Shown here: one piece after another, positions 31,954-41,471 of the stretch
Position numbering within the stretch: the first letter of the stretch is position 1
How the letters are laid out: each line of letters opens with the position of its first letter
Assembly: GCA_017438865.1 (NCBI GenBank)
Contig: JAFRUN010000055.1
Coordinates: 1 to 56,302, forward strand
Source of the DNA: Clostridia bacterium
GTDB taxonomy: Bacteria; Bacillota; Clostridia; Christensenellales; CAG-138
Reading direction: 5' to 3'
DNA length: 56,302 bases
The notes under the pieces: generated by a model
Database searches by the model: none
The model's input: the letters and a program-made list of their open reading frames with translations, nothing else
What the model was told of the DNA's origin: nothing
Position numbers and translations under genes: made by a program

Positions 31954-33204
31954 ATGGTAAACGAGGCATTGAAGGAGCTTCTCAAGTACGATCCCGAGAT
32001 CGGCGCGGCAATGCAGGACGAGCTCAACCGCCAGCGCGGCAATCTGGAGCTGATCGCATCCGAAAACATCGTCAGCGAAGCGGTGCTGATGGCGATGGGC
32101 AGCGTGCTGACCAACAAGTACGCGGAGGGCTATCCCGGCAAGCGCTACTACGGCGGTTGCCAGTTCGTGGACGTCGTGGAGAATCTCGCGATCGAACGTG
32201 CGAAGAAGCTGTTCGGCTGCGATTACGCAAACGTGCAGCCGCATTCCGGCGCACAGGCGAACATGGCGGTGTTCTTTGCGGTGCTGAACCCGGGCGACAC
32301 GTTCATGGGCATGGACCTTTCTAACGGCGGTCATCTTACCCACGGCAGCCCGGTCAATATGTCCGGCAAATACTTCAACTGCGTTTCCTACGGCGTGGAC
32401 GCAAACGGCGTCATCGACTATGAAGACGTGCATAAAAAGGCGCTGGAGTTCCGTCCGAAACTGATCGTCGCGGGCGCAAGCGCGTACTGCCGCACGATCG
32501 ACTTCCCGAAGTTCCGCGAGATCTGCGACGAGGTCGGCGCGGTCCTGATGGTCGACATGGCGCACATCGCGGGCCTCGTGGCGGCGGGCGAGCATCCGTC
32601 TCCCTTCCCGTATGCGGACGTGGTCACCACCACCACGCACAAAACGCTGCGCGGACCGCGCGGCGGTCTGATCCTCGCGAATCAGGAAGCGGCGGATAAG
32701 TTCAACTTCAACAAGGCGATCTTCCCGGGCATCCAGGGCGGTCCGCTGATGCACGTCATCGCAGGCAAGGCGGTCGCGCTGCAGGAGGCGCTGAAGCCCG
32801 AGTTCAAGGCGTATCAGCATCAGGTCGTTCTGAACGCGAAGGCGCTCGCAAAGGCGCTCATGGACGAAGGTCTCAAGATCGTTTCCGGCGGCACGGACAA
32901 CCACCTCATGCTGCTCGACCTCATCGGTCTCGACGTATCCGGCAAGGCGCTGCAGAACCGTCTGGACGAGGTCCACATCACGGTCAACAAGAACACCGTC
33001 CCCGGCGAGCCGAGGAGCCCGTTCGTGACCTCCGGCGTCCGCATCGGCACCCCTGCCGTGACGACGCGCGGATTGAAGGAAGAGGACATGAAGACGATCG
33101 CGCACTGCATCGCGCTGGCGATCAACGACTTCGAGAATTCCAGGGAATACATCGACGCCGAAGTCAAGAAGCTCTGCGACAAGTACCCGATCTATCAGGA
33201 CTGA
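31954..33204 (+). CDS. glyA: Serine hydroxymethyltransferase
   Basis: PLP enzyme of 416 residues interconverting serine and glycine with 5,10-methylene-THF. Motifs [38 protein letters not shown] and the PLP lysine in [14 protein letters not shown] are intact. AGGAGG before ATG 31954. folD follows after three bases, giving a one-carbon operon. Confidence 0.98.
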   Translation: MVNEALKELLKYDPEIGAAMQDELNRQRGNLELIASENIVSEAVLMAMGSVLTNKYAEGYPGKRYYGGCQFVDVVENLAIERAKKLFGCDYANVQPHSGAQANMAVFFAVLNPGDTFMGMDLSNGGHLTHGSPVNMSGKYFNCVSYGVDANGVIDYEDVHKKALEFRPKLIVAGASAYCRTIDFPKFREICDEVGAVLMVDMAHIAGLVAAGEHPSPFPYADVVTTTTHKTLRGPRGGLILANQEAADKFNFNKAIFPGIQGGPLMHVIAGKAVALQEALKPEFKAYQHQVVLNAKALAKALMDEGLKIVSGGTDNHLMLLDLIGLDVSGKALQNRLDEVHITVNKNTVPGEPRSPFVTSGVRIGTPAVTTRGLKEEDMKTIAHCIALAINDFENSREYIDAEVKKLCDKYPIYQD

Positions 33205-33207
33205 GTC

Positions 33208-34053
33208 ATGGCGGAGATCCTCAAGGGCAAACCGGTCGCAGACACGCTGATCGCGCGCATGCGTGAAACGGCGGACGCGCTGAAAAACCGCGGCGTCGAG
33301 CCGACGCTGTGCGTGGTGCGCGTGGGCGAGCGCGCCGACGACCTGTCCTATGAAAAGGGCGTCAGGAAGCGCTGCGCGGAAGTCGGCGTCACGCTCCGTC
33401 AGGCGATCCTGCCGGAAACCGTTTCGCAGGACGCGTTCGAAGCGGCGTTTGAAGCGGTCAACCGCGATCCCGCGGTCCACGGCATTCTGCTGTTCCGGCC
33501 GCTGCCGAAAACGCTGGACAGTGAGCGCATCCGCAAGCTGTTCGATCCGGGCAAGGACGTCGACGGCTGGACGGACGGCTCGCTTGCAGGCGTGTACGCA
33601 AACACCGACCTCGGTTTTGCGCCCTGCACCGCGCAGGCGGTACTCGAGCTTCTGCGCTTCTACGGAATCGACCTGAAGGGCAAACGCGCCGTCGTCATCG
33701 GACGGTCGCTGGTCATCGGTCGTCCGGTCTCCATGCTTCTGATGCACGCAAACGCCACGGTCACGACCTGTCACACCCGCACGGTCGATGTGCCGTCGAT
33801 CGCAAGGGAGGCGGACATTCTCGTGTGCGCCGCAGGCGTGATGAAAAGCGTGACGGAGGAGTTCACAAACCCGGACCAGGTCGTCGTCGACGTGGGCATC
33901 CACTTTGACGAGGAAACGGGAAAGCTGTGCGGCGACGTCGATTTCGACCGCGTCGCGCCGTGCGTTTCGGCGATCACGCCGGTTCCCGGCGGCGTCGGCG
34001 GCATCACGACCTGCGTGCTCCTCGATCATGTATTGAAAGCCGCGGGCAAATAA
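33208..34053 (+). CDS. folD: Methylenetetrahydrofolate dehydrogenase / cyclohydrolase
   Basis: Protein of 281 residues, bifunctional folate enzyme downstream of glyA. Catalytic Lys in SYEKGVRKRC, the NADP-binding GRSLVIGRPVSMLL, and the C-terminal TPVPGGVGGITTCVLLDH are present. The usual QLPLP motif reads FRPLPKTLD here. It converts the methylene-THF made by GlyA towards 10-formyl-THF. Confidence 0.95.
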   Translation: MAEILKGKPVADTLIARMRETADALKNRGVEPTLCVVRVGERADDLSYEKGVRKRCAEVGVTLRQAILPETVSQDAFEAAFEAVNRDPAVHGILLFRPLPKTLDSERIRKLFDPGKDVDGWTDGSLAGVYANTDLGFAPCTAQAVLELLRFYGIDLKGKRAVVIGRSLVIGRPVSMLLMHANATVTTCHTRTVDVPSIAREADILVCAAGVMKSVTEEFTNPDQVVVDVGIHFDEETGKLCGDVDFDRVAPCVSAITPVPGGVGGITTCVLLDHVLKAAGK

Positions 34054-34062
34054 GAACAACAC

Positions 34063-34097
34063 AAAAAAGACTGCCGAAGGTCCGGCAGTCTTTTTTT
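34063..34097. terminator. Bidirectional terminator between folD and radA
   Basis: Thirteen-base stem 34064-34076/34083-34095 with A and T tracts; serves the convergent folD and radA genes. Confidence 0.88.
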
Positions 34098-34109
34098 GCT
34101 GCAAGAAAC

Positions 34110-35438
34110 TCACTCCATAAACAGCGCGAGGATCGCTTCGGAGATATCGCCGACGCGAACGAGGCGGCAGGGATGATCGCTCACCTTTCCGCGGGCGGGC
34201 AAAAGCACGGTCGTATAGCCGAGGCGGACCGCCTCTTTGATGCGCGTATCGAGTTGCGACGCGGCGCGGATCTCGCCGGTCAGCCCCACTTCGCCGATCA
34301 GGACCGTCTTTTCGGGCAGCGGCTTTTCGAGCACCGAGGACGCGATGCACATCGCCGTCGCAAGGTCTGCGCCGCGGTCGACGACGCGCAGGTTTCCGGC
34401 GAGCGCGCAGTAGACGTCCTTGTCGGAAACTCTGAGCCGCGCCTTGCGTTCGAGCACGGCAAGGAGCACGTTCAGCCGGTTCACGTCGAGTCCGACGGCG
34501 GTGCGCCGCGGGCTTTGGAACGCGGACGGGCACAGAAGCGACTGGATCTCGCAGAGCAGCGGACGCGAGCCCTCCAGGACGCAGGTGATCGCCGTGCCCT
34601 GCTCGTTGCGTCCGGAGACGAACAGCGACGCGGGATCGCGCACCTCGCGCATGCCGGTCTCGCACATCTCGAACACGCCGAGCTCGTCGGTCGAGCCGAA
34701 GCGGTTCTTGACCGCGCGCAGAAGCCGCAGTCCCTCGTGCCGGTCGCCCTCGAAATACAGCACGGTGTCCACGATGTGTTCGAGCACGCGCGGTCCGGCG
34801 ATCGCGCCGTCCTTGGTGACGTGCCCGACGATCCATACGATCGTGCCGGTGTCCTTCGCAAACCGCGTAAACAGCGCCGTCGCCGCGCGCACCTGCGAAA
34901 TACTACCCGCCGCGCTTTCGGCGGCTTCGGTCTCCATCGTCTGGATCGAATCGACGATCAGCATCCGCGCCCCGACTTCCTTCGCGCGTTCGATCGCCTC
35001 CTCCGCGGAGGTCTCGGTGTATAAAAAGAGATGTTCGCCTTTGACGTTCAGCCGGTCGGCGCGCAGCTTGATCTGCGAATTGCTTTCCTCGCCGGATACA
35101 TACAGCACCGGACCGGATGCGGCAAGATGATCCGCGGCTTCGAGAAGCAGCGTCGATTTGCCGATGCCGGGATCGCCGCCCAGAAGCACGACCATGCCTT
35201 TCACGAGCCCGCCGCCGAGCACGCGGTCGAGTTCGCCGATGCCGGTGGAAAGACGCGTCTGCGCCTCGGCGCGGACGTTCGGAAGCGGCGTTGCTTTCAT
35301 GCCGGGATGCACGGGCTTCGAGAGCACGCGCTCCTCCTCGACGAGCGTGTTCCAGCTTCCGCACTGCGGGCATCTGCCCATCCAGCGCGGCGTTTCATAG
35401 CCGCATTCACCGCAGACGTACAGCGTTTTCTCCTTCAT
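34110..35438 (-). CDS. radA: DNA repair protein RadA (Sms)
   Basis: ATPase of 442 residues involved in branch migration during recombination. N-terminal zinc finger CGECGYETPRWMGRCPQCG, RecA-like core with GGDPGIGKSTLLL, the RadA-specific KNRFGS motif, and a Lon-like C-terminal domain (GEVGLTGEIRAAS). The ATG at 35438 is set by GGAGAA; it overlaps the stop of the propeller gene by four bases. Confidence 0.97.
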   Translation of the reverse strand: MKEKTLYVCGECGYETPRWMGRCPQCGSWNTLVEEERVLSKPVHPGMKATPLPNVRAEAQTRLSTGIGELDRVLGGGLVKGMVVLLGGDPGIGKSTLLLEAADHLAASGPVLYVSGEESNSQIKLRADRLNVKGEHLFLYTETSAEEAIERAKEVGARMLIVDSIQTMETEAAESAAGSISQVRAATALFTRFAKDTGTIVWIVGHVTKDGAIAGPRVLEHIVDTVLYFEGDRHEGLRLLRAVKNRFGSTDELGVFEMCETGMREVRDPASLFVSGRNEQGTAITCVLEGSRPLLCEIQSLLCPSAFQSPRRTAVGLDVNRLNVLLAVLERKARLRVSDKDVYCALAGNLRVVDRGADLATAMCIASSVLEKPLPEKTVLIGEVGLTGEIRAASQLDTRIKEAVRLGYTTVLLPARGKVSDHPCRLVRVGDISEAILALFME

Positions 35439-36622
35439 TGCTTTTCTCCGAGCGTCATATATTCCATGATGTCCTTGCTGCGCCACGTCACGTCCATCCA
35501 CACGATCACGTCGCCGCCCGCGCCGAGGAGCATTGCCGTCTCGTCGCTTCTGGTCGTGCAGAAAGTCGTGCCGTCGCCGTAGAAATACACATAGTTTTTC
35601 TCGAACCGCGAATAGGCGATAAATCCGTCGCCGAGCGCGAAATCGACCGCGCCGGTCGCGACCTCGACCGTCTTCGTTCCGTCGTACCAGAGGATGTGCC
35701 CGTCCCGCGCGTGGTCGGAATCGAGAAACGCGACGCCGTCCGCGTTCATCTGCGGATCGTGCACATAGTTCGCGTCGACGGGAACGGTCTCGCTTTTGCC
35801 GGTTTCGAGATCGAGCGCGGTCAGCGCGCCGTCCGGCGCGACGTACAGAAGCGTGCCGCCGAAAGCGAACGGCTTTGACAGCGCATAGGGCGAGTTCTCA
35901 AAGAGCACGAGGGTGACGCCTTCGCCGGTGTTGAGATCGACGGCAAACAGCTTGTCGCGGTTCTGTCCGGTACGCTCGATCCAGAACGCCGTGTCGGCAT
36001 ACAGCACGGGCTTCGGCAGCCCCGTATAGACCGTTTTCAGCGTTTTCGATTCGTTCGTCAGCCGGTTGTACGCCGCGATGCGTCCGCCGCCGTTCGCCGC
36101 CGCGTCGAGATAGACGATCCATTTGTCGCCGATCGCGGGGAAGCGGATGCTCTTGTAGCTGAGGGGCAGGGAAAGCAGACGCTGCGTTTTCGTCTTCGTA
36201 TCGTACAGCAGCAGCCGCACGAACGCCGCCGTGCCGTCGGGCGTATAGTTGCCGACCGGCGCGCAGATCGTGCCGTTTATAACGGTCACGTCCGTCGCGT
36301 ACTGGAATTCGGGGACGACGATCTCGGTCTGCATCGACTTGAGATCGGCGGAATAGAGCGGATGATCGGGATAGGGATCGTGCGTCGGTTCCGGCGTCGG
36401 CACCGGCGTCGCGGGCGCGGGGGTGCTCGGCGGCTCCTTCTGACACGAATAGGCGTGGTTGCCGAGGTTCTCGAAAAACGGGATCGCAAATTTCCAGAAT
36501 GCCCAGCCGAGCGCGGCGACAAAGCCCAGCGCGAGCAGAAGCTCGAGCCAGGGCACGATGCGGAATCTTGTCAGGCGCTTTCCGATCTTTCCGGTGGAGC
36601 GATATCGTTTTTCATGCTTCAT
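35435..36622 (-). CDS. Membrane-anchored beta-propeller-like protein
   Basis: Protein of 395 residues. A basic N-terminus, one transmembrane helix (about 24-50) and a Pro/Thr linker (PSTPAPATPVPTPEPTHDP) precede an extracellular domain of repeated strands (RIAAYNRLTNESKTL, KLFAVDLNTGEGVTL, GALTALDLETGKSETV, GHILWYDGTKTVEVA) that looks like a propeller with DUF5050-type repeats. Function unknown. No ribosome binding site; the start coincides with the predicted transcription start. Translationally coupled to radA. Confidence 0.8.
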   Translation of the reverse strand: MKHEKRYRSTGKIGKRLTRFRIVPWLELLLALGFVAALGWAFWKFAIPFFENLGNHAYSCQKEPPSTPAPATPVPTPEPTHDPYPDHPLYSADLKSMQTEIVVPEFQYATDVTVINGTICAPVGNYTPDGTAAFVRLLLYDTKTKTQRLLSLPLSYKSIRFPAIGDKWIVYLDAAANGGGRIAAYNRLTNESKTLKTVYTGLPKPVLYADTAFWIERTGQNRDKLFAVDLNTGEGVTLVLFENSPYALSKPFAFGGTLLYVAPDGALTALDLETGKSETVPVDANYVHDPQMNADGVAFLDSDHARDGHILWYDGTKTVEVATGAVDFALGDGFIAYSRFEKNYVYFYGDGTTFCTTRSDETAMLLGAGGDVIVWMDVTWRSKDIMEYMTLGEKQ

Positions 36623-36628
36623 GCCGTT

Positions 36629-36657
36629 ATTTTACACTGAATTCAAACCGAGGTCAA
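36629..36657 (-). promoter_or_regulatory. Promoter of the propeller-radA unit; predicted leaderless
   Basis: Minus strand TTGACC (36652-36657), 17-base spacer, TAAAAT (36629-36634). The ATG at 36622 lies seven bases past the -10 box. Confidence 0.75.
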
Positions 36658-36674
36658 CTGCCGGAATTCTTTTA

Positions 36675-36703
36675 TTGTGAAATGTGAAACCATGTGCTAT
36701 AAT
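36675..36703 (+). promoter_or_regulatory. Promoter of the dnaX operon
   Basis: TTGTGA (36675-36680), 17-base spacer, TATAAT (36698-36703), about 55 bases before the dnaX start. Confidence 0.75.
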
Positions 36704-36757
36704 ACATCATGAAAGAGTATGCGGCCGCGTGCCGCTTCGGAAAGGAACGGACAAACC

Positions 36758-38368
36758 TTGGCACGGCGTGCATTGTACCGCGAATACCGCCCGGAGACGT
36801 TCTCGGAGGTTATCGGACAGGATCACATCACCACCATACTGAAGAATCAGGTGCGGGAGGGAAAGCTCTCCCACGCCTATCTGTTCTGCGGCTCGCGCGG
36901 CACGGGCAAAACGACCTCGGCGAAGATCCTTTCGCGCGCGGTCAACTGCCTCGATCCGAAGGACGGCGAGCCCTGCGGACAGTGCGCCGCCTGCAAGCTC
37001 GTCAAGGCGGGCAGCGCGGACGTGATCGAGATCGACGCCGCGTCGAACAACAGCGTGGACAACGTCCGCTCGCTCATCGAGCAGGCGCAGTTTGCGCCGC
37101 TGGAGCTTCGTTACCGCGTGTTCATCATCGACGAGGTGCACATGCTCTCGAACGCCGCGTTCAATGCGCTTTTGAAAACGCTCGAGGAGCCGCCGAAGCA
37201 CGTTCTCTTTATTCTTGCGACGACCGAGCCGCAAAAACTGCCCGCGACCATCGTTTCGCGCTGTCAGCGGTTCGATTTCCGCAGATTGACGGTCGCGCAC
37301 ATCGTGGCGAATCTTACGGCGGTGCTCGAAAAAGCCGGCGCGTTCATCGAGCCGAACGGGCTCCGGCTGATCGCCCGCGCGGCGGACGGCGGCATGCGCG
37401 ACGCGCTGTCGCTCGCCGACCAGTGCCTTTCCTATGCGGGCAGCCGCGTGACCGAACAGGACGTTCTGGACGCGCTCGGCTCGGTTTCCTCCGCCATGCT
37501 TGAGGACGCCGCAAAGGCGCTTCTGACCGGCAGTGCGGCGGACGCGGTGCGCGCGCTCGACGAGGTCGTGAGAAACGGACGCGATCTCGGCGTGTTCCTC
37601 TCCGATCTTGCGAAGCATTTCCGCGCGCTGCTGCTTGCAAAGACCTGCGGAAGCTGCGCGGACCTTTTGGACTGCACCGACGATCAGATGCAGCGGTATC
37701 TGAAGGTTGCGAAGGACGCGGACGAAGCGCGCATCCTCTATGCAGCGGAGCAGATCCTTGCGGTACAGAGCAAGCTGAAGCTGTTTCCCGCGCCGCGCAT
37801 CCCGATCGAAACGGCGTTCGTCCGCATCTGCCGTCCGGTCGACGACCTGAGCGTTGCCGCGCTGGAAGCGCGCGTCGCGCTTTTGGAAACGCGTCCCGCG
37901 GCCGCGGCGCCGGTCGAAGCGTCCGCGCCGAAGGCAAAGGATCCGGAACCCCTTCCGCCGCGGGACGATGCGCCCGCAAAGCCGGAGCCGGAAAAACCGG
38001 TCGAAACGCCCGCAAAGCCAGAGCCGGAAAAACCGGTCGAAACGCCCGCGCCGAAAGCCGGCGGCGAGGCGGAAGCGCTTTGGGCGAAGGTGAAGCAGAA
38101 GATCATGGAAATGAACCCGATGGTGTATTTCTATGTGCGGGAAACGCGCGGGGCGGCGCTGAACGGCGACGTGCTTACCGTGGAGTTTCCGGCGGCGCAG
38201 GAGAGCAACCTGAACGGCATGCGCGCCGCGCGCAACCTGAAGGTCGCAACGGACGCGATCGGCGCGATCCGCCCCGACACGGAGCTGACGTTCCGGACGG
38301 AAGCGCTCCTGGACGAAAACGAAGAAAAACTCAAAGAGCTTTTCGGAAGCAACCTGACGATACAATAA
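36758..38368 (+). CDS. dnaX: DNA polymerase III subunits gamma/tau
   Basis: Clamp-loader ATPase of 536 residues. Starts with TTG at 36758, giving the family-typical MARRALYREYRPETF; a site GGAAAGGAACG lies upstream, and the in-frame ATG at 36719 lacks one. Walker A GSRGTGKTTSA, zinc ligands CGQCAAC, Walker B IIDEVHML and sensor LATTEPQKLP are present. A Pro/Glu/Lys linker with two tandem 12-residue repeats (37976-38047) leads to the tau C-terminal domain. No obvious frameshift site for gamma. Confidence 0.96.
   Translation: MARRALYREYRPETFSEVIGQDHITTILKNQVREGKLSHAYLFCGSRGTGKTTSAKILSRAVNCLDPKDGEPCGQCAACKLVKAGSADVIEIDAASNNSVDNVRSLIEQAQFAPLELRYRVFIIDEVHMLSNAAFNALLKTLEEPPKHVLFILATTEPQKLPATIVSRCQRFDFRRLTVAHIVANLTAVLEKAGAFIEPNGLRLIARAADGGMRDALSLADQCLSYAGSRVTEQDVLDALGSVSSAMLEDAAKALLTGSAADAVRALDEVVRNGRDLGVFLSDLAKHFRALLLAKTCGSCADLLDCTDDQMQRYLKVAKDADEARILYAAEQILAVQSKLKLFPAPRIPIETAFVRICRPVDDLSVAALEARVALLETRPAAAAPVEASAPKAKDPEPLPPRDDAPAKPEPEKPVETPAKPEPEKPVETPAPKAGGEAEALWAKVKQKIMEMNPMVYFYVRETRGAALNGDVLTVEFPAAQESNLNGMRAARNLKVATDAIGAIRPDTELTFRTEALLDENEEKLKELFGSNLTIQ
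37976..38047 (+). repeat. Two tandem 36-base repeats inside dnaX
   Basis: Two copies of AKPEPEKPVETP, identical except one third-position base (G to A). They lie in the linker between the clamp-loader core and the tau C-terminal domain, and may vary in copy number between strains. Confidence 0.9.
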
Positions 38369-38381
38369 CGGAGGTAACAAC

Positions 38382-38717
38382 ATGGCAAGAGGCGGATTCC
38401 CGATGGGCGGCGGCATGAACATGCAGCAGATGATGATGAAAGCCCAGAAAATGCAGCAGGAGATCCAGAAAAAGCAGCAGGAGCTGAACGAAACCGAATT
38501 TTCGGCAACGGCGGGCGGCGGCATGGTCACGGTGACCGTGCTGGGCGACCGGACCGTGCAGTCGGTCAAGCTCGATCCCGCGTGCGTGGATCCGGACGAC
38601 GTCGAAATGCTCGAGGACCTGATCGTCGCGGGCGTGAACGCCGCTTTGAAGGAAGCGGGCGACACGGTCGAACGCGAAATGGGCAGGATCACCGGAGGCA
38701 TGGGCCTCGGTTTCTGA
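38382..38717 (+). CDS. ebfC: YbaB/EbfC nucleoid-associated protein
   Basis: DNA-binding protein of 111 residues, always found between dnaX and recR. Met/Gln-rich helix at the N-terminus (MNMQQMMMKAQKMQQEIQKK) then GGGMVTVTVLGDRTVQSVKLDP and a C-terminal helix. 13 bases after dnaX, one base before recR. Confidence 0.95.
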   Translation: MARGGFPMGGGMNMQQMMMKAQKMQQEIQKKQQELNETEFSATAGGGMVTVTVLGDRTVQSVKLDPACVDPDDVEMLEDLIVAGVNAALKEAGDTVEREMGRITGGMGLGF

Positions 38718-38718
38718 T

Positions 38719-39312
38719 ATGGCGATCGAATCCATTGAAAAACTGACGACGCAGCTTTCCCGTCTTCCGGGGATCGGGCGCAAAACGGCGCAGCGGCTGG
38801 CATACCATCTTCTCAGCGTGCAGAAGGAGCAGGCGATCGAGCTTGCCGACGCGATCGTCGACGCGCGCGCAAAGGTGCATCCCTGTCCGGTCTGCGGCGC
38901 GTTCACCGATCTCGAGACCTGCGAGCTGTGCGCCGATCCGAAGCGGACGGACGAGGTCCTGTGCGTCGTGAGCGACGCGCGCGACGTGCTCTCCATGGAA
39001 AAAACGCGCGAGTTCCACGGGCGCTATCATGTGCTGAACGGCTCGCTCTCGCCCATGAACGGCATCGGTCCGGGCGCGCTGCGCATCAACGCGCTTCTGG
39101 AGCGCTGCAGGACCGGTACGGTCAGGGAGGTCATCCTTGCCACCAACCCGGACGTGGAGGGCGAAGCGACCGCTTCGTATATCGCAAAGCTCTTAAAGCC
39201 GCTCGGCGTGACGACGTCGCGCATTGCGCACGGCATTCCGATCGGCGGCAATCTCGAATACACCGACGAGGTCACGCTTGCAAAAGCGCTCGAAGGACGA
39301 AGGATCCTCTGA
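38719..39312 (+). CDS. recR: Recombination protein RecR
   Basis: Protein of 197 residues working with RecO/RecF in gap repair. Helix-hairpin-helix LPGIGRKTAQRLAYHLL, zinc finger CPVCGAFTDLETCELC and Toprim domain (LATNPDVEGEATASYI) are intact. The stop overlaps the amidase start by one base. Confidence 0.97.
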   Translation: MAIESIEKLTTQLSRLPGIGRKTAQRLAYHLLSVQKEQAIELADAIVDARAKVHPCPVCGAFTDLETCELCADPKRTDEVLCVVSDARDVLSMEKTREFHGRYHVLNGSLSPMNGIGPGALRINALLERCRTGTVREVILATNPDVEGEATASYIAKLLKPLGVTTSRIAHGIPIGGNLEYTDEVTLAKALEGRRIL

Positions 39313-40214
39313 TGAAAAAACGGCTCGGTCTCGCGGCATTGCTGATCCTGACGCTTGCACTTGCCTGCACGCACCCGCAGGAGGCGGAAGCGCCGGATAC
39401 GCCTGCGCCCGCGGAGCCGGTCGAAGAGGTCGACGTCGTCGAAACGCCGCAGTCCGAGACGGTTTCATACGACGCGCCGACGCCGCCTCCCGTGCCCACG
39501 CCGACGCCGGAACCGACGCCCACCCCGACGCCGACGCCTTCGCCCACGCCCGCGCCGCTCGAGGGAGCGAAGATCGGGATCGATCCGGGACACCAGCAGC
39601 GCGCGAACTTCAACACCGAGCCGATCGCGCCGGGCGAGGACGCGCGAAAGGCGAAGTGCTCCTCCGGCACGCGCGGCATCGTGACGGGCGCCTATGAATA
39701 CGAGGTCAATCTGAAGGTCGCGCTGAAGCTCAAACAGCTTCTGGAACAGAACGGCGCGACGGTGGTGATCACGCGCACGACGAACAATGTAAACTTTTCG
39801 AACCGTTCGCGCGCGGAGTTCTTCAACGAGCAGCAGGTCGATCTTGCGATCCTTCTGTACTGCAACGGCACGGACGACACGAGCATTCGCGGCGCGTTCA
39901 TGCTGCTGCCGACCAGGGAGCGCACGTCGTTTTTCAGCGAAAACGCGCGCGCGGCGACGACGATCCTCGAACACTACTGCGCGTCGACCGGGCTGCCGAC
40001 GCGAAAAGGCAACGGCATCGTGTATACCGCCACGCAAACGGCGTTCAACTGGTGTACGCGACCGATCATTTGCATCGAAATGGGACATCTGAGTAATGAA
40101 ACGGACGACTTGCTCTTGACGAACAACGCTTTTCAGGATAAGATGGCTGTTGGGATCTACGAGGGTATCTTCGCATACCTGCATCCCGATTCGGCCTCAG
40201 AAGGAGGAAACTGA
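39312..40214 (+). CDS. Amidase_3-family cell-wall lipoprotein with altered active site
   Basis: Protein of 300 residues. Signal sequence with Cys19 (LALAC, a slightly unusual lipobox), Pro/Thr linker with PTPTP repeats (about 56-82), then an N-acetylmuramoyl-L-alanine amidase fold: IGIDPGHQ (His94 zinc ligand), EYEVNLKVALKL (Glu129), and catalytic Glu256 in IEMGHLSN. The third zinc ligand, normally His in SIHAN, appears as Tyr183 in AILLYCNG, so activity may be lost or altered. Overlaps recR and arcA by one base each. Confidence 0.85.
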   Translation: MKKRLGLAALLILTLALACTHPQEAEAPDTPAPAEPVEEVDVVETPQSETVSYDAPTPPPVPTPTPEPTPTPTPTPSPTPAPLEGAKIGIDPGHQQRANFNTEPIAPGEDARKAKCSSGTRGIVTGAYEYEVNLKVALKLKQLLEQNGATVVITRTTNNVNFSNRSRAEFFNEQQVDLAILLYCNGTDDTSIRGAFMLLPTRERTSFFSENARAATTILEHYCASTGLPTRKGNGIVYTATQTAFNWCTRPIICIEMGHLSNETDDLLLTNNAFQDKMAVGIYEGIFAYLHPDSASEGGN

Positions 40215-41434
40215 TGAACAAACCGATCTGCGTGCGGTCCGAGGTAGGAAAACTGAAGACGGTCATGCTGCACTGCCCGGGCGCGGAGCTGGAAAACCTG
40301 ATGCCCGATTACCTTGCGCGGCAGCTCTTCGACGACATTCCGTATCTCGTTCACGCAAAGGTGGAGCACGATCAGTTCGCGCAGACGCTGCGCGACTGCG
40401 GCGTCGAGGTCCTGTATCTCACGACGCTGCTCAAGGAGGCGGTCGAAGCGGCGAACGCCAAGGACGAGCTGATCTGGGAGTACATCCGCGAAGCGAACAT
40501 CGCGACGGAGGGCGCCGAACAGGCGGTCAACGAATACCTTTCTTCGCTGCCGCTGGACCGGCTGATCCAGGTGCTGGCGGGCGGCGTCCGCAAGAGCGAC
40601 ATCCCGAAGGTCGAAAAGCGGCATCTGGTCGACTACACGGACGACAAGTATCCGTTCTACGTCGATCCCATGCCGAACCTCTATTTCACGCGCGATCCGT
40701 TCATGAACGTCGGCGACGGCGTGCTGATCTCGCGCATGGCGAACGAGGTCCGGCGCCGCGAAACGCTGTTCGCGAAGTACATCTTCAAATATCATCCGGT
40801 CTATAAATGGGTGCCGAAGTATCACGACCGCACCGACGTCCATTCGCTCGAGGGCGGCGACTGTCTCGTGCTTTCGGACAGGACCGTGGCGTTCGGCATG
40901 TCGCAGCGCACCAGCGCGCAGGCGGTGGAGCTGGCGGCGAACCGCCTGATCGGCGAGCGCACCGGCATCCGCGCGGTCCTCGCGGTCGACATCCCCAAGG
41001 TGCGCGCGTTCATGCATCTCGACACCGTCATGACGATGGTCGACGTCGATTCGTTCGTCGTGCATCCGAACATTCTGCGCACGATGCGCGCGTTCCGGCT
41101 TACGAAGCCCGACGGACAGCGGCTGAAGATCGAGGAGGAGACGCGTCCGCTCGTCGAGGTCTTCTCCGACGCGCTGGAGCGGAAGGTCCGCTTCATCGAA
41201 TGCGGCGGCGCAAGCGAGATCGACGCGGCGCGCGAGCAGTGGAACGACGGCGCGAACACGCTTTGCGTCGCGCCCGGCGAGGTCGTCACCTATTCGCGCA
41301 ACTATGTGACGAACCGCATCCTCAAAGAAAACGGCATCACGGTCCACGAGATCCCGTCCGCGGAGCTTTCCCGCGGCCGCGGCGGTCCGCGCTGCATGAG
41401 CATGCCGTTCGTGCGCGAACCCGTCACCAGATAA
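40214..41434 (+). CDS. arcA: Arginine deiminase
   Basis: Enzyme of 406 residues hydrolysing arginine to citrulline and ammonia, first step of the ADI energy pathway. Seen: [11 protein letters not shown], the Asp/Glu/His centre in HSLEGGDCL and [10 protein letters not shown], and nucleophile Cys in [10 protein letters not shown]. Starts one base into the amidase stop with AGAAGGAGG upstream. arcB follows after 37 bases. Confidence 0.97.
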   Translation: MNKPICVRSEVGKLKTVMLHCPGAELENLMPDYLARQLFDDIPYLVHAKVEHDQFAQTLRDCGVEVLYLTTLLKEAVEAANAKDELIWEYIREANIATEGAEQAVNEYLSSLPLDRLIQVLAGGVRKSDIPKVEKRHLVDYTDDKYPFYVDPMPNLYFTRDPFMNVGDGVLISRMANEVRRRETLFAKYIFKYHPVYKWVPKYHDRTDVHSLEGGDCLVLSDRTVAFGMSQRTSAQAVELAANRLIGERTGIRAVLAVDIPKVRAFMHLDTVMTMVDVDSFVVHPNILRTMRAFRLTKPDGQRLKIEEETRPLVEVFSDALERKVRFIECGGASEIDAAREQWNDGANTLCVAPGEVVTYSRNYVTNRILKENGITVHEIPSAELSRGRGGPRCMSMPFVREPVTR

Positions 41435-41471
41435 GAAATCCAAAATATCACATACAGAAAGGAAACCAATT

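Noticed and set aside
31306-34836. Very long open frame antisense to the Nudix, glyA and folD genes
   Set aside because: Arg/His/Asp-rich shadow sequence without domains; the opposite strand is clearly coding.
37976-38047. CRISPR-like repeat
   Set aside because: Two in-frame tandem copies within the dnaX linker, without spacers. No CRISPR array is seen anywhere in the window.
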